Of a DNA stretch of 64,000 nucleotides, positions 12,031-24,800 are shown piece by piece. The stretch is from Pycnopodia helianthoides (lineage: Eukaryota > Echinodermata > Asteroidea > Forcipulatida > Asteriidae), in assembly GCA_032158295.1 (NCBI GenBank), contig CM063246.1:22272135-22336134 (forward strand), in the 5' to 3' direction. Every line of letters begins with the position of its first letter. Positions within the stretch are counted from its first letter, which is position 1. The notes beneath the pieces were generated by a model, which saw only the letters and a program-made list of their open reading frames with translations, was not told the DNA's origin and did no database searches. A program made the translations under genes and the position numbers.

Positions 12031-12714
12031 GTGTTTTAATTTTCTTGTTTCAGTATTGATTAATATTATAGTAGCTTTGAAATGTCAGGGTAGAAAACTT
12101 TGAAGGGAAGGGATTATTATGTTAACACTTCACCATGTAAATAGTAGTTATAAACAAACAATCATAAGCCCTTTTCTACCAGCAACTACAGGCGTGTGTT
12201 TTACTTGAGGTCTGGAGTAGGGAATTAACACTCGCGACTGAGGTGTGGGGTGTATTTGTGATGTTTAGCCCACTGGACTCTCGAAAAACCTTTGAATTAA
12301 AATTCACTTGAGGGTTAGTCTGCCTATTGCAATTCCAGAAGTGATGGCTCTATAGTTTGGTCAGACATGTAAATGTAACTCTGTGAATGAAAAGATCATC
12401 AACACAAAATTTAATTTTTTCAAATGAAAACTTCCCACCATAGGTCGCCCCATGAAATAACAGCCCCCCCCCCCACTGATCTCTAGTCAGTAAAATAGAC
12501 ACCAGTGCCCCCCCCCCCGCCCCACAATAAACGCCCCCAACAATGTCTGCACAATATGATGACGAGTGAGGGCGCAATTTCGGTGTTTTGTATGCATGAT
12601 GTGTGTAGAGATTGTACGGCAAATTGTTTTATTGTGTGGAGGTAGTAACATGTGCAGAATTTTCAGCGTAGTTTGACGGCATTTCTTGGATTTAATCGTG
12701 ATCAATTGATCAAA
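12031..12714 (+). promoter_or_regulatory. Short intergenic interval with probable METTL3 promoter and 5' UTR
   Basis: This interval separates the distal poly(A) signal of the upstream gene from the METTL3 ATG. It holds two C-homopolymers of about 11 bases (around 12464 and 12508) and less AT-rich sequence near the start codon. I see no clear TATA box. The promoter role is inferred from position. Confidence 0.45.
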
Positions 12715-12871
12715 ATGTCGGATACATGGAGCGATATTCAGGCCGTCAAGCGACGCCAGGAGAATCTGAGGGAACGATTGCAGCGAAGGAAGAAAGAACG
12801 GATGGGGTTGATACCGCCGACGAGCGGCCCGAATGACGGCAATGCTGCCGTTGGGTCGGCTACAACTTCAG
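12715..12871 (+). CDS. METTL3: METTL3 exon 1
   Basis: Starts [20 protein letters not shown] followed by a basic RLQRRKKER segment, the conserved leader helix. It ends in phase 1 at TCAG|GTAGGC. AAAATG context around the start codon. Confidence 0.95.
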
Positions 12872-15800
12872 GTAGGCCGGTCGTAACAATTGTGTCGACT
12901 TCCTTCTGTGGATGGGCAGGCCAATAACATTCTTCACGGAGACAATTGCCTCTGTTGTCCCTGGCCATTGAATTGACATACATGATGCCCCTTGAAATGT
13001 TCTAAAATAGAAATGTTCATCCCATGATTGATATTAAGTTAGAGGTGCCCTTGTCTTGAAGGAGAAAATGCAATGTGGTCTTGTTTCTTGCTCTTTGAAA
13101 AGCAAAGCATCTCTGGCCTCTTATAGCCCCCAAACCCCCTATATGACTTGTGTGGCCAAGCTCTGACAGATTATGATTCAGAGCTTGGCTACACAAGTGG
13201 GCCGGCTACTCTGGCCTGAATTAGGCTTACATCTTCCTTGCATGGCCCTTTTGATCTGAGTCATAAATCATGGATGAATTTATATTTTTAATTTTGCAGT
13301 TTTAAAAATAATTTTTTTTTTAGGATAGATCTATCTAACACTAGTGTTAGAATAGATAGATCATGGTGTAACGGATTCTCCATTACATATTTGTTCGGAT
13401 TCGCAAACAGGAATAAAGGAGACAACGGATTTCACAATAAATATACGATGATTAGATATGATTTAATAATACATGTGGTCAGCTCACAGGAGCCATCTTG
13501 TCAACAACAGCTTTAGACAATCCCACAATGCATTAGGCATTCATGGTGTGCACAATGGGCAAATATCTCCAAACAATACAATGTGTATGCAAAAGCCCGC
13601 TACACTCCCCCCTCCTTAAACAAGGCATGGATTAAAGAGAAGTGTTTAATGAAAAGACAAGTTTAAATAAATCAGCAGTGAAATATGAGAGCACGTCTCG
13701 GGTCAATTTAAGATCAGGTAACATTACTACAGTTCAATTTAGTTTGAATCATGTTAAAACAATGCGGAATCTCAAATGTTCAGTTCAACGCTCAATGATT
13801 TAACGACTGTTCAGTTCAATGTTCATGAATCTGGCATGGGAGCCTCCTTGATGCAGATGATCGGCTGATGATCAATAGATGATTGGTTGGTTGGATGACA
13901 AGATGGGGTCCCATGAGCTGACCAAGTCCACCAGATCAAGGCTGAACATGACGACACACAACAGCATACAATCGAAGGCAGGGTAGGACCTACACTAACA
14001 GCACAGTAACAATTAATTAAGGTTATTAAAGTACAGTAACAATCCAAGCCTTGGGGACTTGAAACAAAACAGCAGACGTACGAAGACAGTCTATAGTCAT
14101 GTGAGAGTAAGGGTACTCCTCACGGGCGTGACGGGGTCGAGGCACAATCACGGGGGACTCCTCTTGTGTCACCGCAGCCAGATGCAACAGGAACAAGGCT
14201 TTCCTTGTTGTCACAAATGTTGCTCACAGTCGAACTCGAACACAGTTAATAACAGGATACAATAAGACAACAGTTATGTAAGAGTAAGGGTACTCCTCAC
14301 GGTCGTGACGAGGGTATCGAGGCACAATCACGGGGGATTCCTCGCGTCACCGCAGCCAGATGCAACAGGAACAAGGCTCACCTTGCCCTTGGTGTCACAA
14401 CTGTCGCTCAGTCGAAACAGTCGAGTCAAACTTGCTTGAAAACTACAGATTTAATCTGAGTGAAGTACACGAACTCGCTTACAAATTACAAAGTCCACAG
14501 TAGAACAAACACAGGGGGATCGAGGGAATTCTCACATCACAGTCACACTACAGCATAGTAGGAACTCGCAAACTGATCCGGGTTTCAGTAAGACCTTTAA
14601 AGTTGACGAACTTGCATAGGATGTAACATGTGGTAGAAGTTTGACAATACAGTTCGAAACAACTCTCAAAATAATCCGCAAAAATCTCTTTATCCTTAGC
14701 TCATCCTGCCGACTACGCCAGTGTAACGGATTCTCCATTACATATTTGTTCGGATTCGCAAACAGGAATAAAGGAGACAACGGATTTCACAATAAATATA
14801 CGATGATTAGATATGATTTAATAATACATGTGGTCAGCTCACAGGAGCCATCTTGTCAACAACAGCTTTAGACAATCCCACAATGCATTAGGCATTCATG
14901 GTGTGCACAATGGGCAAATATCTCCAAACAATACAATGTGTATGCAAAAGCCCGCTACAATGGAGGTAGAATTGATCTACCCTAAAAATTGTATATATAA
15001 TAATATAATTATACTAGTAACATACTCCTAGAACTATGACGTTTGTTTCGCTATCGTCTCGCGAGATGCAAGATTCCAGCATGACATGGGTGATTACATG
15101 TATCTGTGGTGGCTTACATCCTTGGACTCGAGACAGCTAGTATACTATAAGTCCCGCTGAACAGAGTAGGGCTGCATGGAAGTTTTCTCCAAGGGTAACT
15201 TTAAACCAAAGTGCCAGAGATCACTTTTTTGTGTGTCTTTACTTTATTTGTTTATAGTTTAATTTTGACAGTAAATATTCAACCAAAAAAATATTTTGGA
15301 CCAAAAATAATACCGTGGCGACAAGAATGTGTCAGACTTTCGATTCGAGCGTACATCCTTGATTGTGACAGACCAATTAAAAGACCAGTCAAATAAAATT
15401 TTATAATTGGTCATAATGAGTGAAAAAGTGGCATTATGTTTCAACTTTTTAAAACGTATTGGCCTATTAATACTTAACTTAAAAATTATTTTTTTTAAAG
15501 GTACTACCGGTGCATTTACAGGATTGTAGTCTTGGACATTAACAGAGAGCTTTTTGAGTGTTGGTCTATTTGTCGGTCGGCCCGTTTTAAAATTCAGTTT
15601 TAATTCTACCTGTTAAATAATTGCCAACATTTTTTTGGACCAGAATCTTCTGCAAATCCAGCAACTTCTTTTCAGTCAGCAAGTTCCGCATCAAGAAGTG
15701 ATACCAACAGTCCACTGACGGTTAATACAACAGCTGTTGAGCACAAACTAGATCCACGCACAGAGAAGAAACTTCTTGAAAGGCTGTGTGATCACTCACT

Positions 15801-18800
15801 GTCACTCCCTGTGGACTCTGACAGCTTGCGTTCTTCCCTTACAAAGGTGCTGAAATGTTTTACCGCAACACACTGGAATTCTTCTATTTAATTAGATGGA
15901 TTAGCCCTATGCGGCTATGCCTTTACTTTCTACCTCTTATATCTACACTTGAATATGAAAGATGAAGAAGACATTTCAGTGTAAAGGCAGTGGATACTTT
16001 TGGTAATTACTCAAGAAATACATTACCATAAAAACTTACTTGGTAACGAGCAATGGAGAGCTGTTGATAGTATAAAACATTGTGAGAAACGACTCCCTCT
16101 GAAGCAATGTAGAGGTAATTTCTCACTAGATATTTGAATCTGAGAAAGGCTTGCCTTTGAATGAAAGCACACAATTCTATGCAACAAGGGTTGTTTTTTC
16201 TTTCATTATTTTCTTGCAACTTCGATGACCAATTGATGACAAATTTTCACAGGTTTGTTATTTCATGCACATATTGGGATACACCAAGTAAGGATATTAG
16301 TCTATGACAATAATCAAAAGATGAATCCTGCCTTTAAATATTCTAACATTCTATAGTTGTCAAGACATTTTTGGAAGAAAGATAACATCAGTGCATGGTT
16401 TAAAAATGTTTCCATTTTTAAAATTTTTATTTGTGTTTAGTTATATTGACTCTCCATTTATCTTTCCTTTTCAGATTTTAGATTTTGATGTATCCCAGGC
16501 AAGTGTTGAAAACATACTACAGAAATTCATCGCCCAGGAGCTTATTGCGTAAGTGCCAACAATTTATCAAAAGTAGAACTTTGTTATGTTGTTTTGTTTG
16601 ATTTGTCTTTATCACAATCAGAATACCATTTCTTGGTTGTTTCTTGGGTAGATTTGTTGCAATCTTAAAGTGGGGAAAGTTATTTAAAGCTCTGTGTTTT
16701 CCACCTCCAGTGTGAGAGAGGGCAGCACAGCCGATGGCCAGACATGCTTAGTTGTGGTGTCCGTGGAATATGGCAAGGTAAGTCAACTAAAGTCAGGTCT
16801 GCAACTTCATTCTTGTTTTGGCAAGGGCTACTTTCCAAAGAAAAAATGGAATTTCTAGAATTGTGGAATTTTGTGGTTATTATATCTTTCTGATAATGAA
16901 ACCAAGGTATCCTCAAAAGTGACTAGTACTGTGACCCGTAGTGCTGAAGATAACTGTGTTGAAAAGAGGATGAAGAAATGTTAAGTTTAGATGTGGGAGG
17001 AGAAGCCCCAACTGGGGAAAACCCACGCAATCAGGTAGGGACTGAAAACCCCAATCCACATGCCAGGTGCTGGTTCGGATAGGATTCGAACCGGGGTCCA
17101 CAAAGGTGAAATGTAGAGAAAGAAACCACAAGGCCAAACCTGATCCCCCTTGAGCCAGAATCAAGGTGACTGAAAAGGTTTTCCTTAAAATTGCAGACCA
17201 TTTTGTGTTCGTTCAGTTGCTGTGGTCAGGGTTTTCTTGAAAAATAAAATTGACACTTTGACTAACGCAATCCATAGACAAAGTGTTTATTAGAAAAACC
17301 CAACAGAAACATTGTGCATTGTTTATATTTCCATGGTGACAAGTCGAAGGTATGACTATTCACTCTCATAATAAACAAACAGATTAGGGAGACCGCAAAC
17401 ATAGGGCTAGGTAGCTCAGTTGGTAGCGCACCGATACGTTAACCCGGAGGTTGTTGGTTCGAATCCCGCTCTAGTCAATTTTTCTTTGTTCAACCCCAAC
17501 CAGTCGGTATTCCCATGTGGTCTAATCTTTATGATTGTTTCCATCATGTCAGATTTCAGCTATGACGGGTGAGCTCAGCGAGAGAGATCGAGGGGTCAGT
17601 CCGGCATTACCACTCAGCAGAAAGAGGAAGAGAGAGAGGTCAGACATCGGGAACAATCGTCTTGTTATGCAGTTCGCTTCAGGACTGAAACCCTTTTCCT
17701 GTTACCCGTGCAGGATGATTTGTCTGTCGAAAAAGCAACTTTTTTTTTCTTCGCCATTAAAAATTTGTTTTGTCAATAAAACTCAGTATGGACACCCATA
17801 TAAAGACGTTTTCTCATTGACATTGACAGATTTTAGTTTGTTGTAATTTTGTTGTGGTCATGTTTCTGAAGCACAATCAGACCGTTGGAACGGACGATTG
17901 TTGAACCAAGCCCAGTCAAACAGACAGCATCCTGGAGAGAGATGAAGGCCTCACGACATTGCAGTATAAAGTGCACAATGTAGTGATTCAAATTTCTGCA
18001 GCTTGTTTACAATGTGTCAGACTTTCGAGCGTACATCCTCGGTTGTGACAGACCAATCAAAGGATCGGTCAGTTGTTGAATTTCAAGCAAAAATATTTTG
18101 TCCACTCGTATAACATCAGGTACAATTTTGAGTATTTCATTAAAATGGCTGATATGAATGTTCTTTTAAAAGAAGTGTCTTCCGTTACAGGTCTCCAGGT
18201 CCTAAGAAGCAGGAGGATGTTTCTGTCATGGCCAAGACGCCAGCCTCCAAGGAGAAGCAGCTTCAGCAGCAGAAGCAAGAGGAGCTTGAAGCCCCAAAGC
18301 CAGAGGAAGATAACCTGCAAAGTTTGCTCTCGGCGACATCCTTCAAAGAACAAGGGGTGGGTTCGCATTAAAACACACTTGGGTTTTAAGGATTTATAGA
18401 TACTGCATTGGTACTGATAGCTCGCCAGTCAGTCAGTTGTGGCTCTCATCACTGTGTGATGATTTGAGTGTCTGCCACGATTTTGCGACGGCGTCGTGCA
18501 AGGTGTCGCCTCGAGCGTAGGTCACTGAAGTTCAGCGCCGATCTTGCAGCAGTTGCAAGTGACACGCTAACTTTCTTTTTACACTCCTACTGTCTGACCA
18601 TTCAATACCATCCACTGCGGTTTTGATTGATGAACAAGCTAAGCACCAAAAACAATTTGCTTACCAGAATAAAGTTACCAGCCAAAATGTTCATATCACA
18701 CGAACCGTCTGTGACTGTTTTCTTGCTTATTTTTGCTTAGCCGTAAAATTAAGTACAATTTTTCTGCTTAAGCAGCTCTATCAAACTGGTGCTGTGTATA

Positions 18801-21800
18801 GTTCTGTGCACAGTTGTGCCACCATACACAATTCATGCATTTGATTGTTTTTTTACCAAGAGTAGGAGGGTTAATTAAGAAAAGGTATAGTATAGGTGTA
18901 ACACTTTTGGTGGCCAGTGCTTAAAGCGCTCGCCTCTCACCACTGTGGCCCTGGTTTGATTCCTGGCTAGGGCCGTATGTGAGTAGAGTTGTGCGCTGGT
19001 TCTCTCCAATGCCACTAGGATTTTTCGCAGAGACCTCTGGTTTTCCTCCCCTGAAAAAATGAAACACTTTTGATCTCTGGCTGTGCTCCGTAGTCATATA
19101 TGGGCCGATGTGGCTGGCTGCCCAATTGTGCCCTTGCACACCCGGGGCTTGAACACAACGTATCTGTATCCTTCGCAGTTGAGCTTCTCAGGATGATTAG
19201 CCTCCCAAATTGTGATTGTTTTTGTTATTGTTGTTATGTTGGCACAATTACTGGTTCCTGTATGTAATACGTCCTTTGAATTGAGACAACGTACACCGTT
19301 TAGAAATGTTGGCGCATGTGCTGCGTATTGTTATTTTTTTCGCTCACCGTGAATCAAGATAGGGTTGGTCATTTGTAGCGTTGGTAAATTTATGCAGCAT
19401 CCTAAGGTTGCAAAACTATCGTATAAAATATGTATTGAATTTTTGTTTTCATCTTCTTTGCCTCGCTGTTTTCTGTTTTATCAGTGTAATGTCTCATTCA
19501 ATTTTCAATTTCTTTAATTATTAATGACCGTTTGTAATTATTGGGCACCTTCCACTGAAAGATTTCCCCTTAGTAAACAAGAAAGGAATAACAAATGAAT
19601 AAAATAAATGAGCTTGTGTTACTGATGCTCTTACTCTCCTAGAATCAAGCTAAGGTTGGCGATGTTGCCAAAATCTCTTCCGCCTTGCTGTTGTTTTGTA
19701 ATGTAATACAAATGTAAATGTTTCAGGTTTAGTTGATTGTTTATTTTGTTTCACAATATAGAATAAAGAGATGGGGCAGGAGTTGTTTGAGCTTCTGAGC
19801 ATACCTACAGCCAAGGAGCAATCGCTGGTCGAGAAATTCAAGTCACAGGGAGGTAAAATATTTGTTCTTGGTCGACATATTTTGAAGAAAGAGAAAAATA
19901 GCCCCACTTTGGCACATTTGTTTTTTTACGAACAGGGGGTTATGGTAACTTATCTGCAAAGCACAAATAAGCGGGTTACCACAGAGCTGAAAACTCTCCT
20001 GATTCTGCAGAAAGTTCCCTAAAAATAAACCAATCTTTCCATGTTGTGATGAACACATTTGGAAAGCTCCCTGATTATGGAAACATTGTCCCTAATATCA
20101 CCCTGATTGTTGTACAAAATCTCCCTGAGTGCAAGATGCAAATATTGGCAGCTCTGGTCACCAGTCAAAAAGAAGTTGTCTTTTTTCCCTTCTCTAGGCA
20201 CTGTGCAAGAGTTCTGCGCCCATGGTACAAGAGCCGAGTGCATTAAGGAGATGGGCCCGATGCATACATGCTACAAGGTAAAACACTGTTTACAATTCAA
20301 CCTGTAGTGTATCATACATTTACATTCCAAATTAGGAATAGAAAAGGGATTTCTGTCAGAACAACATCATTTATTACTATGTACTAATGTTGTCTTTTCT
20401 GTCTGTTTTTAGCTACATTTCAGGCGCCTCATAAACAAGCACACAGATGGTGAGTTGATGACATATAAATCAAAAGACTGGATCTAAAATATTTTTGGAC
20501 TGTTTTTAAACAAATTAAGCAGCGCTTTGGTAAATAGTAGAGTTTGTAAATTTAGATGCCTTTGTTTTTTAGATTGGCATCATTTTTGACACTCTATTTC
20601 TCAAACTGTGAATAAACCCTACCCTGAACTAATATAATGTTTGTTTGATTGTTTGTTTGTTTGTTTGTTTGTTTAATTGGGGTGTATGTTTGTTTGTTTT
20701 TTCAGAATCTCTTGGTGACTGTTCCTTCCTCAACACATGTTTTCACATGGACACCTGCAAGGTACGTAGGCTGGTGGTGGGAATTTGAACCGGGTTGGGT
20801 CCACAGAGATTAAAGGGCAGGGAAAGTCAACCTAGTCCCTAAAGTTGCCATTGCAAAGGCAAAAGGATGGCAAATTATCATAGTATCTAAATAAGTCATA
20901 ATGTCAAATGTACATACGTCTGCTGTTCACACAAGGTTTTGTCTACTTCCAGCTACAACATTTTTGTATAATTTTACCTCCCCCCCCCCAAAGTCATCAC
21001 TTATGACAGAAGCTGATCATTCTTGGAGGACCTTGAGATTTTGCAAAACATACGTGAAAAGCATGTTTTAATGTTTTTGTTTGGTTCATACATAAATCCT
21101 TAACAAAATCCAAGCTTCTGGAAATCGTTGGAGCCAGTTTGTGTGAAGTGAGCACGGCTTATGAATCACGAAGGCCAAGAAGTTTATGTCCAGGGGTCGA
21201 TTTCACAAAACTCTTCCTAACTTAGGACTATAGTCCTAGGCAATGCTAAGAGATTAGCATTGTTAGGACCAGTACTTAGGACTAGTCCTATCTCTTATCA
21301 TTGCCTAGGACTAGTCCTAAGTTAGGAAGAGTTTTGTGAAATCGACCCCTGGTGAAGTGACGATAGAAGTTGAAGAGACAAAAATGTCAGTTATCTGGGA
21401 AAAGTAGCCGTACCCTTTCGAGATGAAGTTCGGAGCCCAGGTCTCGTAATGTACACTGGACTGCAGTCCCGAGGCCAGTGTTTTTAGTGTCGGACCAGTA
21501 AACATATGACCGGACAAGTCTGGCGGTCTTGTTTTAAAAAAAATAACAATACCCAACCTCAATTTTAATTTTAAAATTATGTTCAAATGTTGACTTTAAG
21601 TCCGATAAATATCTTTCAATTCCTTTGAGTATGAAAGTATAACCCATAAGATCAAACAAAAAGAGTCTAATTGTGTAGAAAGTTTGATCTCATAATGATT
21701 CTGTTCTTGTGACAACTTTTCTGGTCCAGTAAAAATGTTGAGCTACAAGCCCTATGGTCTGGTGAATTTTCTCACCAATCCCTGACTCTGCCTAGAGTGG

Positions 21801-24800
21801 ACTGTCGTTCGGCATAAATGCTGGCTGGACCCACTTGCATGCAGTGCTGGCCACAGAATTCTGCACTGTGGTGGGCATCGCTAGGTCACAATTGTGTGGG
21901 AGTCGTCATGAAAATGAGCTGTGAATTGTGAATTGCTTTTTGTTGTTCTAATTTCAGTATGTACACTATGAAATAGAGTATCCATCCAAACCAGACGATG
22001 GAGGGCAGATCCTTGGAGCAAGGAGGGGGGTCCGCAGTGATAGCAATGTGACTATGCTTCCTGCACAGGTAAGACAAAACAACATCTCTAGATTATAAAT
22101 TTTTATTATTATAGGTTTTCCTGGTCAATTTCAGTAAAAATTATTTAAATTTTATTAATATGGTACAATGTGGTCACACAACCCTAAGTTAATACTTCTT
22201 TAATTCTGCATTGCTTACTTTATTATTATTTTTTTCAAGCAAGTCTTGAAGAGATAGCAGAATATGTGGGGTTTTTAAAGTGCTGTTTTACATGGATCAG
22301 ATTGTTTAGTTTCAAGACAGATCGTGCTTACAACCGTTCAACCATTATTTATAAAACTCTTGAATTTATGTGGTAATCATGACACAAAATGTAAAATTGT
22401 CCATATGACTAGTGTAGTATCTTGCATGCCAAAAAGGCACTGGAATATACAAGGTCAGTCTTATTATAAACAAAGGTAACTTAGTCTATAGAGTTAACAA
22501 AACTGGTTAACCAAACTGGTTTTTGACGGAATGCGGCTTAAATGTAGTGTGAGATAAAAATTGAGAATGCGATTTGGCTTTGTTCTTAGTGGATACAGTG
22601 CGACATTCGCAATCTGGACAAGACAATCTTGGGCAAGTTTGCGGTGATCATGGCTGACCCACCATGGGACATCCACATGGAGTTACCATACGGCACCATG
22701 CAGGATGATGAGATGAGACACCTGGATGTCCCTGTCATGCAAGACGAGGGATACATCTTCTTGTGGGTCACTGGGAGGTAGGTTACCAGACCTTTATAAT
22801 AGTCTAGCATGATACTCATCACCTATTGAAGTCACTGTAACCAAGCTGAGGCTCGGAGGGACAATAGCCTGGCACCTTTTTGTACAATTTTTTGTTAGGG
22901 TTACTAAGGCTGCGTCAGAATCAAGCGACTTCGGCTACGGCTATGACCCTTGGCTGCAGTGACAACCTTGGCTGCAGTGGCAACGTTGCAGAATAGGACG
23001 TTCCAGCAATCCGGCTATTGCCAGAGCTGTCAATTCGGACACAACCTTTGAGATCTAGTGTTTTGTCTGCTTGCTTCTATCTTTCTATCATTGTTGTATT
23101 TAAGGCAGATTGTAGTGTGTCATAGTTTTCTGTGTTTTTATCAGGTTTGTTGGGTACAAGTAGGCTTGTATTTTATTCAATTTTTTTTAAAAGTAGAGAA
23201 CGTTTGTTTAAATGGAAAGTTAGCAGTGTTTTTTTTCACATCTCATGTTTTCCAACTGTACAGAGTCTTTTTAACTTCTGTGGATTTACTATTAAACTAT
23301 TATTAACCGATATAGGGCGATGGAGCTCGGTCGTGAGTGTTTGAGTCTTTGGGGCTATGAGAGAACAGAGGAACTCATCTGGGTCAAGACGAATCAGCTA
23401 CAACGGTTGATACGCACTGGACGAACAGGGCACTGGCTCAACCATGGAAAGGAACACTGCCTGGTGAGTTACTGAAAAAAAACCTCCACTGGTTCTTCGG
23501 CTTTGCCATGTTACACAAGGCAATTTACAGGCTACAGGTTCCAAGCAATCTCAAACAAGAAAAAACCCAGTCACATTATTGAAATGTTTGCCTATTAACT
23601 GAAAGGGAGGGTATACCTTTGGTAATTACTCAAACAATTTATGGCCCAAAAAACTGACTTGGTAAGAAGCACTGCAGCTGTTGATAATGCATAACATTTT
23701 GAGAAACGATTAGAGAGAGAGGGATACAAACACAGTTAAATCTGAGAAACGTTTCTTCATGAAAGATTTCTCAGATTGTGTATTCCATTTACAGATTATT
23801 CTTTCTGTGTGATCATAACCGCTCCAGATACTCAGCGGTATTTCAAAAACGCTGCCACGTTTTGAAATGAAATTTTCACAGATTAGTTTGATTGTACATG
23901 TCTACCCTTGTATAGGATTAAAATAATCGAACAGTTCCAAAAACCAAAGGTATACTTTGCCTTTAAGGATAGTAGGACACTGTTTAAGAAAATGTCTCTT
24001 GTGCTACCCAATGCTTTCCCGCCTCAGCACATCATGGAGCTTATATGTAATTACAGCCTGCAGGCATTAGAGTCTAGCATTCTCCTGAAGATGATCAGAG
24101 CCTACTGATTGGAGCGTAGAGTGGGTAACACCACCGGCTCTTTTCAAACCCACCACAACTCATAAGAGGGATTCATGTATAGTGTTAATGCAAACTTTTC
24201 AAAAAAATGTAAAGTAGGGAGACTGCCAACATTTGTCTAGATAGCTCAGTTGGTAGAGCGCCGGCACGTCAACCCGGAGATCACAGGTTCAAATCCTGTT
24301 CTAGTAAACTTTTCTTTGCTCACCTCAAAATTGTTTTTTATGAGTTAATTTTTTGTGTGTCTTAGGTTGGTAGGAAAGGGGACCCAAAGGGTTTCAACAA
24401 AGGTCTGGATTGTGACGTCATTGTAGCTGAGGTCAGACAAACCAGTCACAAGCCTGACGAGATTTATGGGCTGATTGAGAGGTTGTCGCCCGGAACCCGT
24501 AAGATTGAACTCTTTGGACGCGCTCATAATGTCCAACCAAATTGGTAAGAAAATATGTTTGTAATGAGTGAATTTTTCACACAAAAAAACACATATCCAC
24601 ACACAAAGTGTCAGACTAGACTGCATGTCAGTTTGTGTTGCATTTGGACCGGAGATAGCATCCATCAACCACATGACCAAAGAAAACTGATCCCTCCATG
24701 TCGCAACTCTCTTAATTCACAGCTCTGCTTATGGCATGCACATCAAAAATCTTCAACAAAAATCACAAGAGGGAGGTATACCAGTCTATCAGTCACCCGT

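Larger units (their letters stand above)
13363..14963 (-). mobile_element. Non-autonomous LTR retrotransposon (TRIM-like), minus orientation
   Basis: Two 238-bp direct repeats (13367-13604 and 14722-14959) begin TGTAACGG and end GCTACA, and read as identical throughout. They are flanked by a 4-bp duplication ATGG (13363-13366 and 14960-14963). On the - strand the primer-binding site TGGCGTAGTCGGCAGGAT (complement of 14703-14720) lies one base inside the LTR and matches the 3' end of metazoan tRNA-Ser plus CCA. A purine tract (AAGGAGGGGGGAG) sits against the other LTR. The 1.1 kb interior has no gag/pol frame. tRNA-Ser priming is what I recall for Mag-type Ty3 elements, so mobilisation by a related autonomous copy is inferred. 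Confidence 0.9.

Noticed and set aside
13367..14959. Complete retrovirus-like element with genes
   Set aside because: The 1.1 kb interior has only short frames and no protease, reverse transcriptase or integrase motif.
18620..18800. Intact fold-back element of the GCTTAAGCAG family
   Set aside because: Only isolated pieces (GCTTAAGCAGCTCTATCAAA, GCTTACCAGAATAA) remain and the left end is missing, so it is mentioned only as a probable relic.
24235..24307. Functional tRNA gene
   Set aside because: The anticodon loop lacks U33 and the copy shares a leader and tail with other dispersed copies, so it is treated as a SINE.
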